A stretch of 64,000 bases of DNA from Fidelibacterota bacterium (GTDB lineage: Bacteria > Fidelibacterota > SORT01): the NCBI GenBank assembly GCA_022571215.1, contig JACZYG010000001.1, positions 248,001 to 312,000 on the forward strand. Reading direction: 5' to 3'. Position numbers and translations under genes: made by a program. The notes under the pieces were generated by a model. It had not been told where the DNA came from and searched no databases. It worked only from the letters and a program-made list of their open reading frames with translations. Below are positions 23,979-38,100 of this stretch, in pieces. Each line of letters begins with the position of its first letter. Position 1 is the stretch's first letter.

Positions 23979-26468
23979 TCAAGTTTCGGGTTCGGCTTCA
24001 GGCGCTTCTTGGACAGTATCATTCTCGTCATTTTCGTCATTCTCCGCTTTCTCCATAACCCGGGTGACCGATGCGATGGAATCGTTTTCATCGAGCCTTA
24101 TAAGCTTAACGCCCTGTGTAGCCCTTCCGATAGTACGGATTTTGGATACGGGTTGACGAATCATGATTCCATGTTCTGTTATTATCATCAAATCGTCCGT
24201 GTCCACCACCTCTTTAATAGAGATCATTTTACCAACCTTTTCCGTAGTGCGGATAGTCAAGACCCCCTTGCCACCCCTATTTCTCAATGGATATGCGTCT
24301 ATTCCTGTGCGTTTACCAAATCCATTCTCACTTACTGCGAGGACGGTGCCAGATCTCTTGATCACAATCATTCCAATCACTACCTCGCCGTCATTGACCC
24401 TCATTCCCCGGACACCCATAGTTTTCCGACCCGTCGGTCGAACATCCGATTCGCTAAACCTTATCGCCTTGCCGTTCGAAGAGCCAAGTATTACATCGTT
24501 TGAACCATCAGTCAGCCTTGCCTCAATCAGCTTGTCGCCCGCCCTTATATCTATTGCGTATATGCCGCCCCTCATAGGCCTTTTATAAGCCGATAATACA
24601 GTTTTCTTTACAAGTCCGCGTTCTGTTGCCATTAAAATGAAGTGGTCTTCATCGAATTCTTTAACCGCGAGAAACGCCTGCGGATTTTCATCCTTTTCAA
24701 GCTGAAGAACGTTAATTATCGCGCGTCCCCTCGACGCCCTCCCAGCCGAAGGAATTTCATGTACTTTCAACCAATGACATTTTCCTCTATCTGTAAAAAT
24801 AAGAAGGTGGTGATGCGTTGAGGCAACGAATAGATGCTCGACAAAATCATCTTCTTTTGTCGATGCCCCCTTAAGACCTCTCCCGCCGCGTCCCTGTCTT
24901 TTAAATCCGCTGACCGGAAATCTCTTAATGAACCCGTTGTGAGAAATAGTGATTACCATGTCCTCTTCAGCGATCATGTCTTCAATTGAGAATTCACCCT
25001 CGTCTGCCACTATATCTGTTCTTCTGTCGTCGCCATATTTTTCAGTCACTTCAATGAGCTCTTCTTTTACAATTTCCATACGCAATTCTTTATTCGAAAG
25101 AATGGACGATAGCTTTTCTATCAATTTGAGCAGTTCGCTGAGTTCCTCCACAATTTTTTTCTGCTCTAACCCGGTCAGGGCTGATAGCCTCATTTCGAGA
25201 ATTGCTTTAGCTTGGCGTTCCGAGAGGCTGTAGGATTTTATCAGTTTTGTTCGGGCAATTTCAGGCGATTGGGATTTCTTTATTATCTTTATTATTTCGT
25301 CAATATTATCAAGGGCGATCTTTAGCCCCTCAAGTATGTGCGCCCTGTTTTCCGCCTTCTTTTTCTCAAAATCTGTTCTTCTTAATACTACCTTGTGCCT
25401 AAATTCAATGAATGGCAGAAGCGATTCTTTAAGATTTAATAATTTGGGCTCTCCGTTAACCAGGGCAATGAAATTAACTGAAAAAGTATCCTGAAGTTGA
25501 GTATGTTTGAACAGCTGGTTGATAACTACGTCAGGAATAACGTCTCTTTTAAGGTCCATTACAATGCGGATGCCATCCCGGTCAGATTCGTCCCTTATAT
25601 CTCGTATCCCTTCAATTACCTTATCGCGTACTAAATCGGCCGTTTTTATAATTAAATTAGATTTGTTCACCTGAAACGGTATTTCAGAAACGATAATTGA
25701 TTCCATGCCGCTTTTTGATACTTCTACTCTAACACGCGAACGAACTTTTATGCTTCCTCTTCCGGTTTTAAGCGCGTCCCGTATGCCCTTTTTACCGTAT
25801 ATTATCCCGCCGGTTGGGAAGTCCGGACCGCTTACCAATTTTATTAATTCTTCTATATCTACATCCGGATCGTCTATAATTGCGATTATAGCCTTAGAGA
25901 TTTCTCTTAAATTAAATGGAGGGATATTTGTTGCCATTCCTACAGCAATCCCGCTGGCGCCATTCATATGCAGTTGTGGTAATCGCGTTGGAAGCACGGT
26001 CGGTTCTTCGAGTGTATCATCAAAATTCGGAGTGAAATCCACCGTATCTTTATCAATGTCCCGCAACATTTCTTCGGCTATCTTTTGCATCTTGGCTTCT
26101 GTATACCTCATTGCCGCGGCACCGTCTCCGTCAACAGACCCGAAGTTCCCCTGCCCGTGCACCAATGGATATCTAAGTGAAAAATCTTGCGCCATCCTTA
26201 CAAGAGAATCATATATTGCTGTATCCCCGTGTGGATGAAACTTGCCCAACACCTCTCCAACAATTCTTGCCGATTTCTTATATGATTTATTTGCTCTCAA
26301 TCCCAATTCATCCATACCGAAAAGTATTCTTCTATGTACCGGCTTTAGACCGTCCCTTGCATCCGGCAGCGCCCTCGAAACGATTACGGACATAGAATAA
26401 TCGAGATACGAGCTTCGCATTTCATCGACTATTTCTACCGGTAGTATTTTATCTCTGCTAATTGCCAT
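23979..26468 (-). CDS. gyrA: DNA gyrase subunit A
   Basis: The 829-residue product is the breakage-reunion subunit of gyrase, which introduces negative supercoils. The catalytic tyrosine is in AAMRYTEAK (about residue 124). The quinolone region reads [17 protein letters not shown], with Thr where E. coli has Ser83 and Asp conserved at position 87. The C-terminal beta-pinwheel is present, with GRGGRGLKG and [12 protein letters not shown] (a GyrA-box-like segment in which Asn replaces the usual Gln), as expected for gyrase rather than ParC. A short acidic tail ends the protein. It lies 16 bases after gyrB, in the dnaN-recF-dciA-gyrB-gyrA block. Confidence 0.97.
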   Translation of the reverse strand: MAISRDKILPVEIVDEMRSSYLDYSMSVIVSRALPDARDGLKPVHRRILFGMDELGLRANKSYKKSARIVGEVLGKFHPHGDTAIYDSLVRMAQDFSLRYPLVHGQGNFGSVDGDGAAAMRYTEAKMQKIAEEMLRDIDKDTVDFTPNFDDTLEEPTVLPTRLPQLHMNGASGIAVGMATNIPPFNLREISKAIIAIIDDPDVDIEELIKLVSGPDFPTGGIIYGKKGIRDALKTGRGSIKVRSRVRVEVSKSGMESIIVSEIPFQVNKSNLIIKTADLVRDKVIEGIRDIRDESDRDGIRIVMDLKRDVIPDVVINQLFKHTQLQDTFSVNFIALVNGEPKLLNLKESLLPFIEFRHKVVLRRTDFEKKKAENRAHILEGLKIALDNIDEIIKIIKKSQSPEIARTKLIKSYSLSERQAKAILEMRLSALTGLEQKKIVEELSELLKLIEKLSSILSNKELRMEIVKEELIEVTEKYGDDRRTDIVADEGEFSIEDMIAEEDMVITISHNGFIKRFPVSGFKRQGRGGRGLKGASTKEDDFVEHLFVASTHHHLLIFTDRGKCHWLKVHEIPSAGRASRGRAIINVLQLEKDENPQAFLAVKEFDEDHFILMATERGLVKKTVLSAYKRPMRGGIYAIDIRAGDKLIEARLTDGSNDVILGSSNGKAIRFSESDVRPTGRKTMGVRGMRVNDGEVVIGMIVIKRSGTVLAVSENGFGKRTGIDAYPLRNRGGKGVLTIRTTEKVGKMISIKEVVDTDDLMIITEHGIMIRQPVSKIRTIGRATQGVKLIRLDENDSIASVTRVMEKAENDENDENDTVQEAPEAEPET

Positions 26469-26484
26469 TCTTTTAATCTGTCCC

Positions 26485-28690
<2,206 letters not shown>

Positions 28691-28691
<1 letters not shown>

Positions 28692-29770
28692 TATGAAAGA
28701 CCTATCCTGTTTACTTCAAAATCTATCATGCCGGACCATTCTTCATAGTCCGTAGTGGTAATTATCACCTGTCCAATTCCATTGATATATTTGATTGTTT
28801 CAATCGCTCTCGTTCGGTCCAGCTCCATGAACACATCATCAAGAAGATATATCGGCTTAATACCGGTTCTTTTCTCTATAAACTTACCCTGCGTCAGCTT
28901 TAGAGCTATTAAGAACGTTTTGTTCTCGCCTTTCGAGCCGTATTTCTTTAATGTTCTACCGTTAATTTTGAATACGAGCCTATCCCGGTGAAGCCCCCTT
29001 GTAGTAAACCCCATATTAAAATCGCTAGCTCTTCTTTGCTTTAACTCTTCCATGATTTCGTTCTTTGTGCCGCTTACGGAAGGGCGGTATTCAATCGTGC
29101 CTTCCTTTTTACCCTCGTTAAGATCGCTGAATATTTTTTGAAATTCCGGGAGAATATCATTGATAAACTTCGTGCGATCTTCCCATATAGAGTTGCACAA
29201 TTCACCCATCTGCTCTTCTAAGGCATCAAGCGTATTTTCGTATGCCTTCCCTCCTGAGGCTGCGAGGTTGATAGCGGAGTTTCTCTGCCTTAATACTCCC
29301 CGATATGACAAGAGCCTGCTCAAATGACTTTTATTCACCTGAGACATTGTCATATTCATAAATTTTCTATGTCCCGAGGGAGACCCCAACGTAGTTATAA
29401 TGTCTTCCGGTGAAAGCAGAACGACGGGATGTTTTCCAATTAGATCTCTTGAATTAGCTAAAATTTTTCCATGACTTTTTACTGCCTTGCCTGTATCCTT
29501 AGAAAATGAAATCGAAATATTTTCCCTGATACCATCATTTGAAACGAATGTGCCGATGGATACAAAGTGGTCTGAGTTGAAGCGTATTGCTTCTGCATCC
29601 CTATTAGCTCTAAAACTTTTTGTTAACGAAAGGTAGTGAACGGCCTCTAAAACTGAAGATTTACCTATGCCATTATTGCCGGTAATTATATTGATTTTAT
29701 CTGAAAAGCCAGTTTCAAATTTTTCATAGTTTCTGAAATTTATCAATCGCAAATTTTCAAGATACATCAC
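28691..29770 (-). CDS. recF: DNA replication and repair protein RecF
   Basis: The 359-residue product is an SMC-like ATPase that helps RecOR load RecA at gapped DNA. MYLENLRLINFRNYE is the typical N-terminus. Walker A is GNNGIGKSS (31-39), and KHPVVLLSPEDIITTLGSP and FNMGFTTRGLHRDRLVF are family motifs. The ABC signature region is KYGSKGENKTFLIALKLTQ, and Walker B is PIYLLDDVFMELD. Length is normal. It is in the dnaN-recF-dciA-gyrBA block with a 10-base gap to dnaN. Confidence 0.96.
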
Positions 29771-29780
29771 CGTATCTATA

Positions 29781-30902
29781 TTATGCTTCTTCGGTTAGTC
29801 GAATTGGCATCAAGAGAATAGTATAAACTTCATTTTCAGCCTGTTCAGCCGGGTAAACTAATCCGGCGCTTATTGGCGCCTTTAAGGTCATAATTAAATC
29901 ATCCGTGTCTATCTGTCTTAGAATGTCTTTTAAATATTCCGAATTGAAACCAATTTCTATGTCTTCGCCACTGTAGTTACAATCTATATCTTCTGATCCT
30001 GATCCACCTGATTCAGGGTCGGCTGATGAAATCTTTATATTATTATTAGAAATAGTTAATTTTATTTGCTGTGTAGTCTTATTCGCAAAAATAGAAACCC
30101 TCACGGCCGATGATAAAAAGCCTTCCACCTTAACATTAATTTCCTTATCATTTTCAGTCGGAATTACACTACTGTAATCGGGATACTTTTCATCAATAAT
30201 CCTCGTAAAGAACTTTGTGCTGCCAAGCGTAATCATAACATGATTTTCTGTAACAGTAAAATTATTTTCTTCGCTCCCTGACAATGCGCTTAAAATCAGA
30301 CTCAAAAACTTTTTGGGAATTATTATCCGCTTGTCTTCTTTTATTCCTGTCGATTTATTTATAGAAAGTTTTGCGAGCCTATGACCATCTGTAGCGACCG
30401 TGGTTAATTTATCATCTTTAAACTCAAACAGCACTCCGGTTAATGCTGGTCTTAACATATCCGCGCTAACGGCAAACGCTGTCTTCTCTATTATTCTGTG
30501 CATCATTTCATTATTTATTTTTATTGTTTCCCCGTCTTCCAAAACCGGCACAGCAGGAAAATCTTCCGGTGACTTGCCAGCAATACTATAACTACCACTC
30601 GAACATTCAATCGTTACAAAATTCTTCTCATCCGAACTTAAAGTCAATTCTCCTTGAGGTAACACGCCAATAATATCATTTAATAATTTAGATTGAATAG
30701 CAACAGATCCATTCTCAGAATTACCTACATCAACTTCACTGCTAATAGTCACCTCAATATCAGTAGACGATATTCTAAGTTTTGAGTCTTCAACATTCAG
30801 TAATACACAAGTCAAAATTGGAAGAGTAGACCTGACAGGAACAACCCTATTCGCCATCTGAAGCTCTTTATGAATTGCCTCTCTCTCGATTGAAAACTTC
30901 AT
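29781..30902 (-). CDS. dnaN: DNA polymerase III sliding clamp (beta subunit)
   Basis: The 373-residue product has the three similar domains of the beta clamp. MKFSIEREAIHKELQMANRVVPVRSTLPIL is the standard N-terminus, TDGHRLAKLSI lies in the middle domain, and the ending TILLMPIRL matches the conserved MPMRL C-terminal motif. An AAGGAA ribosome binding site precedes the ATG. The gene heads the dnaN-recF-dciA-gyrB-gyrA block and faces away from a long AT-rich gap. Here dnaN is about 14 kb from dnaA and on the opposite strand, unlike the common dnaA-dnaN order. Confidence 0.96.
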   Translation of the reverse strand: MKFSIEREAIHKELQMANRVVPVRSTLPILTCVLLNVEDSKLRISSTDIEVTISSEVDVGNSENGSVAIQSKLLNDIIGVLPQGELTLSSDEKNFVTIECSSGSYSIAGKSPEDFPAVPVLEDGETIKINNEMMHRIIEKTAFAVSADMLRPALTGVLFEFKDDKLTTVATDGHRLAKLSINKSTGIKEDKRIIIPKKFLSLILSALSGSEENNFTVTENHVMITLGSTKFFTRIIDEKYPDYSSVIPTENDKEINVKVEGFLSSAVRVSIFANKTTQQIKLTISNNNIKISSADPESGGSGSEDIDCNYSGEDIEIGFNSEYLKDILRQIDTDDLIMTLKAPISAGLVYPAEQAENEVYTILLMPIRLTEEA

Positions 30903-31253
30903 TAACTAATTCCTTATAAATGCATCTTAATCAAAATGAATACCGATATTATATATAGGCTTATAAGTTACAAATTCCATAGAAATTGACAACTGTTTAA
31001 TTAAAGATGGTTAATAAAATATACCTATAAATATATAATAATATTAGTAGTGTTAACGGTGTTTAATAGTAATATTTAAGTATAATAAAATCTTATATTT
31101 ATACTATGTTAGTATCTCTCCTGAGATGTTGATATATAGTAGTTTTATCAAGAAAAATTTTTATACATTAAACTGTGTGTATTGTAATTGTTTCTAACAC
31201 CATTAATTTAACAATATATCAACAAGATTATACACATATTATCAAGAACGTTC
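30903..31253. other. AT-rich gap upstream of dnaN with a perfect DnaA box
   Basis: This 351-base stretch has no coding signal and is extremely AT-rich, with tracts such as ATATATAATAATATTAG. A perfect DnaA box TTATACACA lies at 31228-31236. Weaker relatives include ATATCAACA near 31215 and TGTGTATTG near 31174. It contains the upstream region of dnaN. Properties of a DNA-unwinding region are present, but only one box is perfect, so it is a secondary origin candidate or a DnaA-regulated dnaN promoter. Confidence 0.45.
31228..31236 (+). promoter_or_regulatory. DnaA box
   Basis: TTATACACA matches the TTATNCACA consensus exactly and lies in the AT-rich gap between surA and dnaN. Confidence 0.5.
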
Positions 31254-32549
31254 TCACATTTTTATATCTATATAAACTTCACCCCTTATTGACTTGAGCC
31301 AATCATTGTATACTTCTAATCTTTTGTTTCTTATGACCATAGATTCCAATTCATACCAATTGTCTTTAAGTGTCAGTTTTCCACCCTCTCTGATTTCAAT
31401 TGATTTCATAATATGAAATCCAAAATCGGTTTTAAATGGTTTGCTTATGTTGCCAACTTTTAGCGTGTCCAATACTTGAGCAAACTGAGGAATACTCAAG
31501 GACGAAAGATCATACCAACCTAAATTCCCCATATTTGAAGCAACGTCTGGATCATCACTGAACTTAGTGGCTAAATCTTCAAATGATTCTCCGGACTGTG
31601 CCCGCGCTCGTAATTCGTTAAGCGTTTTAACGACTTTTTCCTCATCATATTTACTTGTTTTCTGCATGACCAAAATATGTTTAACGTTTATTCTTTCACC
31701 ACGCCTTTCTATAAGTTTGATAATATGGTATCCGAACTCGGTTTTAATGATTCCACTTATATTGCCCGGTGAAAGTGAATATGCCGCTTCTTCAAATTCA
31801 GGAACGAGAGTTCCGCGTTTCATAAATCCAAGCTCCCCGCCGTTTAAAGCAGAGTTCGTATCATCAGAATATATAGAAGCTAGTTCAGAAAACTCTTCGC
31901 CAGATTTAATTAGTGTGAGAAGACTGTCTATCTTATGATAAGCTGTGCTGTCCGCATTAGAACCAGCCCTAATCTCGATAAGGATATGGCTGATCTTAAC
32001 GGCAGGATTTATCTCCGGCAGGCTGTCGGCATACTGATAGAAAAAATCTTCGACTTCTCTTCTTCCTACACTGATGTTGTTAAATTTTAGTTGCTGAATT
32101 TTTTCCACTAACCGCTGTTTTCTAATTTCCTCGCGATAGTTTCTCCTAAGTCTACTAAGAGGATAACCGATAATTTCTTCCGCTTTTTCCCTCGAACCCA
32201 CCCTTTGAATTATAGCGTCAATCTGTTGGTTTAAAGCCTGTTCAACCTCTTTTTCACTAACCTCTATGCTATCAAGCTCGGCACGATCGAGAAGAATCTT
32301 TTGATCTATCATGGTATTAAGAGTCTTTCTCCAAATGCTTTGATACATACTCGGACTTCTTGATGGATCAATTCTCATGCGAAGAGCCTGGGTTTGCGCA
32401 AATTGATCTACTTCGCTCTTGAGAATTATTTCGTCACCGACAACAGCCGCAATTCCATCTACCACTTGCGACTTTAAAGAACCCGAACTGATTATAAAGG
32501 AAAAAATTATTATTATTAAAAAAATATATTTACTCAAAATAGGCTTCAT
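31254..32549 (-). CDS. surA: SurA-like periplasmic peptidyl-prolyl isomerase/chaperone
   Basis: The 431-residue product has a signal peptide (YIFLIIIIFSFIISSG), then VVDGIAAVVGDEIILKSEVDQ, the SurA N-terminal signature. A helical chaperone region follows, then two parvulin domains. Parvulin 1 is about residues 177-280 (VKISHILIEIR, GGELGFMKRG, FGYHIIKLIE). Parvulin 2 is about 285-390 (VKHILVMQ, MGNLGWYDL, FGFHIMKS). SurA chaperones carry outer-membrane proteins across the periplasm to the BAM complex. It is the last of three consecutive parvulin-type genes and overlaps the previous one by 20 bases, so coexpression is likely. It may serve LptD and the FadL-type barrel. Confidence 0.9.
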   Translation of the reverse strand: MKPILSKYIFLIIIIFSFIISSGSLKSQVVDGIAAVVGDEIILKSEVDQFAQTQALRMRIDPSRSPSMYQSIWRKTLNTMIDQKILLDRAELDSIEVSEKEVEQALNQQIDAIIQRVGSREKAEEIIGYPLSRLRRNYREEIRKQRLVEKIQQLKFNNISVGRREVEDFFYQYADSLPEINPAVKISHILIEIRAGSNADSTAYHKIDSLLTLIKSGEEFSELASIYSDDTNSALNGGELGFMKRGTLVPEFEEAAYSLSPGNISGIIKTEFGYHIIKLIERRGERINVKHILVMQKTSKYDEEKVVKTLNELRARAQSGESFEDLATKFSDDPDVASNMGNLGWYDLSSLSIPQFAQVLDTLKVGNISKPFKTDFGFHIMKSIEIREGGKLTLKDNWYELESMVIRNKRLEVYNDWLKSIRGEVYIDIKM

Positions 32550-33351
32550 TTATGTAATATCCAGTTGATAGTCGTAGGCTGTCTATAATTTGATAATATA
32601 AAATATTCTGCTTCAGGATTTTAATCTTTTGAATAATTTCGTCGCGAACCTCGTGAACAGGTATTAAGGATTCTTCTTCAAATCTATTTATTATTTGAAG
32701 AATATGGTAACCATATTCTGTTTCAATCGGACCAACAAAATTACCGCGAGATCCAAACGCAGCAGAAGAAATTTCTTCTATTACATCATCCCTGGTGAAT
32801 GTTCGAAGTGTGCCACGAAACCTGCTCAATAGAACCGCCATTTTTTCTTCATTGCTTGTTGACAACGCGCTCTTCAGGTCAACGGCAGATTCCTTGCTGT
32901 CAAGTAAAAAATGATAAGCTCTTATTTGCCGCTTGTCACGAACAAAGCTTTCAATATTATCGTTATAAAAATCTGATATCTCCCCGTCGGAAATGAGAGG
33001 AATTTGCCGGTATCTGTGTTCTAAATAGCTGTTTGCGAGCAGCTCTCTCTTATAGTTTTTTAGATTATCGCTTAGCCTTTCAGTATCAACCGCGTAGCCT
33101 CGCTCAGACACTTGCGCGAGGATCTCCCTGTTGACCCAATCTTCCGCCAGGATTTTCAGACGGTACTTATCAACTTCCGGATTAGAGATCATATATGAAA
33201 GATCGTGATTTGTCAATTTAGCGTTCTTCACGCTTGCAATCAGAACATTCCCGTCGGTAAGTTCGCCTTCTTTATTGATTGATACTAACAATATTGTTGA
33301 AAGAATGCCCAAGAGAATAAATGAAAGTATATATATAATTTTCTTATTCAA
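32530..33351 (-). CDS. Membrane-anchored parvulin-type peptidyl-prolyl isomerase
   Basis: I place the start at TTG 33351, because GAAGGA lies five bases before it and the codon overlaps the upstream stop (TTGAATAA). The ORF track's ATG at 33375 has no ribosome binding site. The 273-residue product has an N-terminal membrane helix (IIYILSFILLGILSTILLV), a SurA-N-like helical region and a single parvulin domain (RAYHFLLDSK, AAFGSRGNFVGPIE, YGYHILQIIN). The parvulin is less conserved than in SurA, so chaperone activity may outweigh isomerase activity. It is the middle gene of the three-parvulin operon. Confidence 0.8.
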   Translation of the reverse strand: MNKKIIYILSFILLGILSTILLVSINKEGELTDGNVLIASVKNAKLTNHDLSYMISNPEVDKYRLKILAEDWVNREILAQVSERGYAVDTERLSDNLKNYKRELLANSYLEHRYRQIPLISDGEISDFYNDNIESFVRDKRQIRAYHFLLDSKESAVDLKSALSTSNEEKMAVLLSRFRGTLRTFTRDDVIEEISSAAFGSRGNFVGPIETEYGYHILQIINRFEEESLIPVHEVRDEIIQKIKILKQNILYYQIIDSLRLSTGYYINEAYFE

Positions 33352-35086
33352 CGGTTCCTTCGACAACGGTATCATCTAAATTTTTATAGTAGTATTGAGG
33401 CTTATATTTATCAGTAACGTAACTCTCGAATTTATCTATTAAACGTTTTCTTTCGTAACCCCGGAAATCAACAAGAATTCTGTTTCGTATGTTATCAAAG
33501 GGCTCATATTCTGGTTCTTTTACTGAAAGAATCTTGAACAAAGACCAGCTCTTACCAATTTTAACGGGTTTAGAAATATCGCCAACGCTCATTGAGGAAA
33601 CCATTTTACCGATTTTACCCATTTGTAATATTGTAACATCCTTGATTATTCCCAGGCTTTTTTCAACCTTTTTTCTTTCGCTGAATTTAACCGCCAATTC
33701 AGTCATATCGGCACCGTTATTGGAAAGCGCGTAAAGAGAGTCCGCAAGATTTTTATCAGACACAAGTATCTCTACGATATCAGATTTCCTCTTTGAAACA
33801 TAGTTGTCTTTGTGCTCATTATAATATTTTTGAAGATCGTCGTCCGTGTTATTCATCTCTTTGGAGAATTCAGATTCACGAATTTCTTGCCAGACGAATT
33901 CCCGCTCTTTTTTCTTTAACTCCTTCTTGACTTCCGGTCGTTTGTCGTAATCGTTATCAAATCCGAATTTAGAAACGACCGCTTTATTTATCTCTCCGGC
34001 AACGATATTTTTAACAAGAGAGCTATCAGTAAAAGTAGTAATCGCCATGCCGGTAGATCGGTTTTTTATAAGATCAATTAGCACCTGCGTGGTGACTTCC
34101 CTGTCAAAATAAGTAGCAAGGGGGCCGTTTTCCTTTTGTTCGTTTAGAAACACTGCGGGGCTTTTGCCGGATTGGGCGGAACGGTTTGTTTGTAAGTAAG
34201 TAAGAATATTTTTAATCAACTCGTCGATTTTATCCATATTTATTACCGTGCCGGCAATGTTGTTTAGCGAGTCGACAAACGACTCGGCTGCTTTGATCAG
34301 GACTTCATTGCGCATGGTATAAAGCTTGCTTCTCAGCTGGGCTTCCATTTTATTAAACGAATCCAATTTAACAGACTTAACGCTGTCAATCCAGATAAGA
34401 TGATAACCATAGGAGCTTTCAACGGGTTCAGACAATGTATTTATTGGAAGAGAAAATGCGACTTCTTGGAACGAATCTTCCATATCACCCCATTTGAAAA
34501 AGCCAAGACTACCGCCATTGACCGAAGTCCGATCTTCCGAAAGACTATCCGCGAATAAAATAAAATCCTCCTGGCTGTTTATATCCGACCGGATCTTTGT
34601 TATTACGTTAAGCGCCCCGTCTTTTGACCGCGAAACCTCAGGGGGGGCGGATGAGGTACCGCTATATGTAATTAAAATATGACGTCCTGAAACTTGTTTT
34701 TTTAGATTTTCATATAGTTTCCTAAGCGCGTCTTCACCGGCGTACCGCTCCAATATTTCCCCGCGATAAACTATATTTACCATCCTGCTCTTGACAAATA
34801 AGTCCATCTTCTCAATAACGGTGTCATTTTTGTGGAACCCTCTTTTATAGCCCTCTTTGACATACATCTCGCGCATGACATAGCTCGTTATTTGTTTTTT
34901 GCGAAACTCAAAACCTCTCTGAAAAAAAACAGCGCTATCTGCGGGGCTTATGACGTCATATAGGTAGATATATTCATTGCCAATTTTAGCGACAGGAGGT
35001 CCCGTGTCTGACGGATGTTCTTTTGAGCAGCCGGCAATGATTAATGCCAGAAATATCACTGTGGCTGTCGAGCGGAGTTGAATCAT
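33344..35086 (-). CDS. Large parvulin-domain lipoprotein (PrsA/SurA-like)
   Basis: The 580-residue product has a signal peptide and lipobox IIAGC, so it is a lipoprotein. One clear parvulin domain lies around residues 135-245 (SGRHILITYSG, NGGSLGFFKWGDMEDSFQEVA, YGYHLIWIDS). A second, degenerate one lies around 435-540 (KRKSDIVEILVSD, SVGDISKPVKIGKSW), between helical segments like those of PrsA and SurA. It is longer than either family. It follows mfd (35-base gap) and leads the three-gene parvulin series. A periplasmic folding role for outer-membrane proteins or lipoproteins is the natural reading. Confidence 0.8.
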   Translation of the reverse strand: MIQLRSTATVIFLALIIAGCSKEHPSDTGPPVAKIGNEYIYLYDVISPADSAVFFQRGFEFRKKQITSYVMREMYVKEGYKRGFHKNDTVIEKMDLFVKSRMVNIVYRGEILERYAGEDALRKLYENLKKQVSGRHILITYSGTSSAPPEVSRSKDGALNVITKIRSDINSQEDFILFADSLSEDRTSVNGGSLGFFKWGDMEDSFQEVAFSLPINTLSEPVESSYGYHLIWIDSVKSVKLDSFNKMEAQLRSKLYTMRNEVLIKAAESFVDSLNNIAGTVINMDKIDELIKNILTYLQTNRSAQSGKSPAVFLNEQKENGPLATYFDREVTTQVLIDLIKNRSTGMAITTFTDSSLVKNIVAGEINKAVVSKFGFDNDYDKRPEVKKELKKKEREFVWQEIRESEFSKEMNNTDDDLQKYYNEHKDNYVSKRKSDIVEILVSDKNLADSLYALSNNGADMTELAVKFSERKKVEKSLGIIKDVTILQMGKIGKMVSSMSVGDISKPVKIGKSWSLFKILSVKEPEYEPFDNIRNRILVDFRGYERKRLIDKFESYVTDKYKPQYYYKNLDDTVVEGTVE

Positions 35087-35121
35087 TAATATAGTTCCTT
35101 CAGTTTATAATTTATAATTGC

Positions 35122-38100
35122 CTAAGCCATCAAGTTAATTGATGACGATAAAGATTTCAACAACGAACTAGCTGATTTCAGGGTATTATTTTCATCTAAT
35201 TCGGCTTGTAAGAAAGTTTTTTCACCGGCTTTTATAGAAATGCTATACGCCTCTATTCCCTTGGTCTTCGCGAGAATCTTGAAAAATTCGTTGTTAGAAG
35301 ATATTTCATTGGATTTTCCTATAAGGCCGGTAAGTATAAGGTGTTTAATAGAAATAGATTTAATTAACAGGGTAGATGCTAAGATTTTTATTTTTGCCAG
35401 TTCTAACAGATTTCTCGCTTCAATTGGAATGGAGCCGAACCGATCTAACAGCTCGGTGGAAATAGAATCAACCATCGAAACTTCATTTGAAGAAGCCAAT
35501 CGCCTGTAAAAATCTATTCTTGTTTCTCCATCTTCTATGTAAGTTCCGGGGAGATAAGCATCAATATCACAATCTATTTCGGTCTTCACCTCGAGCGTAG
35601 AAGCCGTCTCTAAGCCGTAACTTTTTTTCATCTCCTCGACAGCCTCGTTAACGAGCTTGTTGTAAAGATCAAATCCAACGGCTTCCATGAATCCGCTCTG
35701 CTTTGTTCCCAATAAATTTCCGGCGCCCCTGATTTCGAGGTCTTGCATGGCGATATTAAAACCCGCTCCGAGATGGGAAAAATTTTCAAGAGTTTTCAAC
35801 CGCTTAAGGGCGGTCTCGGTCAATTTATGAGCCGGAGGCACTAATAGATACGCAAATGCCCGCCGGTCAGAGCGTCCGACCCTTCCGCGGAGCTGGTAAA
35901 GCTGAGATAGCCCAAACTTATCCGCCCTGTTTACAAGGATGGTATTCACATTCGGAATATCTAAACCGCTTTCGATTATCATCGTGCTTAATAAAACTTC
36001 GTACTCACCCCCCATGAACTTGGCCATTATTGTTTCAAGCTCTTTCGGTCTCATCTGACCGTGCGCGATACAGATACTTACTTGGGGAACCCACTTCTTT
36101 AATGTGTTATATATCCGATCAATAGATTTTACAGCGTTATGAACAAAAAATACCTGACCGCCACGCTCTGTTTCTTTAATAATTGCGTCGCGAACTACAC
36201 CCTCATCAAACGAAGTTATTTCAGTGTAGATTGGTAGCCTGTTCTTTGGGGGTGTATTGATGTTTGAAAGATCGCGAGCGCCAAGAAGAGAAAAATTCAA
36301 GGTTCTTGGAATTGGCGTCGCCGACATAGAAATGGTGTCCACGGAGAGCCTCATCTCTTTTAATCGTTCTTTCTGTTTCACTCCAAAGCGATGTTCTTCG
36401 TCAATGATAAGAAGCCCAAGATCTTTAAATATGACATCCTTGCTTAACAACCGATGAGTACCTATTAATATATCAACCTTGCCGGTCCCTAACCCGGAAA
36501 TGATTTCGGATTGCTCCTTCTTGCTACGGAACCTGCTTATCGATTCCACATTAACGGGGAATGGGGCGAGCCTTTCTTTAAAGGTCATGTAATGCTGCTC
36601 GGCAAGGATTGTGGTCGGCACGAGAATGGCGGTTTGTTTGCCGTTGATCGCGCACTTAAAAGCGGCGCGGAGGGCAACTTCTGTTTTTCCAAACCCGACA
36701 TCTCCGCAGAGAAGCCTGTCCATTGGATACTCTTTTTCCATATCGGATTTGACCTCTTCGATGGCTTGCAATTGATCCTTGGTTTCGCTGTAAGGAAAGC
36801 TAGACTCGAGGGCCCACTGCATGTCTTCGTCAGCGCCGAATGAAAATCCCTTTGAGTTTAATCTTTTGGCATAAAGCTCCACCAAATCACGGGCAATCTT
36901 TGATACCGAAGATTTTGTGTTTTCCTTGAGCTTCTCCCATTCGCCCGTTCCGAGCTTGTTTAACTTGGGTTTTACGCCTTCAGCTGCTTTATATTTTTGT
37001 ATTCGATGAAAATTCTCAACAGGGAGATAGATTTTATCATCTCCGGCATAGACAATCTTCAGGCATTCTCTCACGGCGCCCCGTATCTTAATCTTTTCCA
37101 TCCCTCGATATTTGCCAATTCCGTGCTCAATGTGTACGAGATAGTCTCCCATTCTAATCCCGTCTATACGCCTTACAGGCGTGCTGTGTGATGAAAAACC
37201 TAAAAACGACCGCCGTTTCCGGTGCCTGTCAAAGATTTGATGGTCTGTTAATAAATGTAATTTGACGGACGGCAGATGAAACCCGCCGGACAGCGGAATA
37301 GGCAATAATACAACCCCTTCGTCTCCAATGATATTGTTCATGCGTTCCTTATGGAATTCATTTTCACACGATACGATTATTGAATCGTTTAAGCGCGACC
37401 ACTTGCGTAAATCGGCGGAAAGGGCATTAATCGATCTGGCATATCCGTATTGCGGTATGCTGCCGAAATTCAGTGAATTTTTAGATGAAAATGATTTTAC
37501 ATTCAGACCGCGGAACCGGGCAATCTCCTTTCTGAGCAATCCGACATCTATTTCACTGTTTTTCTCGTTGAGCAATTCAATTTTGTCTTCGTGTTCAATC
37601 CAAACTAAGGATTGTTCGGGCAGAATCGAAATAATCCCCCCCGGTGCTTCATCCTTTGCGAAAACAGCTAGCCGCAAATCAGGTAGTATCTGTATGTTCT
37701 TTATATGTTTACGAGATATTTGAGAGTTGATGTCAAATTCTCTGATAGAATCAATTTCATCTCCGAAAAACTCAATACGCACTGGGTGTTCATATGAGAT
37801 TGGAAAAATATCCACTATACCGCCGCGTATACTAAATTCGAACGGTCTCGAAACCATCTTCTCTGCTTCATACCCAATGTCAATTAATTTTGTCTTGAGA
37901 TCGTTTAGCCTGATTTCTTTGCCAATCTTAATCTGTATGGAGGATTTGATAATTTTGTTAGGCGGCGTAACAGGTTCTGTGAGACCTGTAAATGTGGTCA
38001 CCAAGATAACCGGCGAGCTCTTATGAATAGCGTTAAGCGCTTGAGACTGAAAAGAGAGCAGCGTAAGAGCTTCCTGTCCGATAGATTTGCCCGATTCCGG

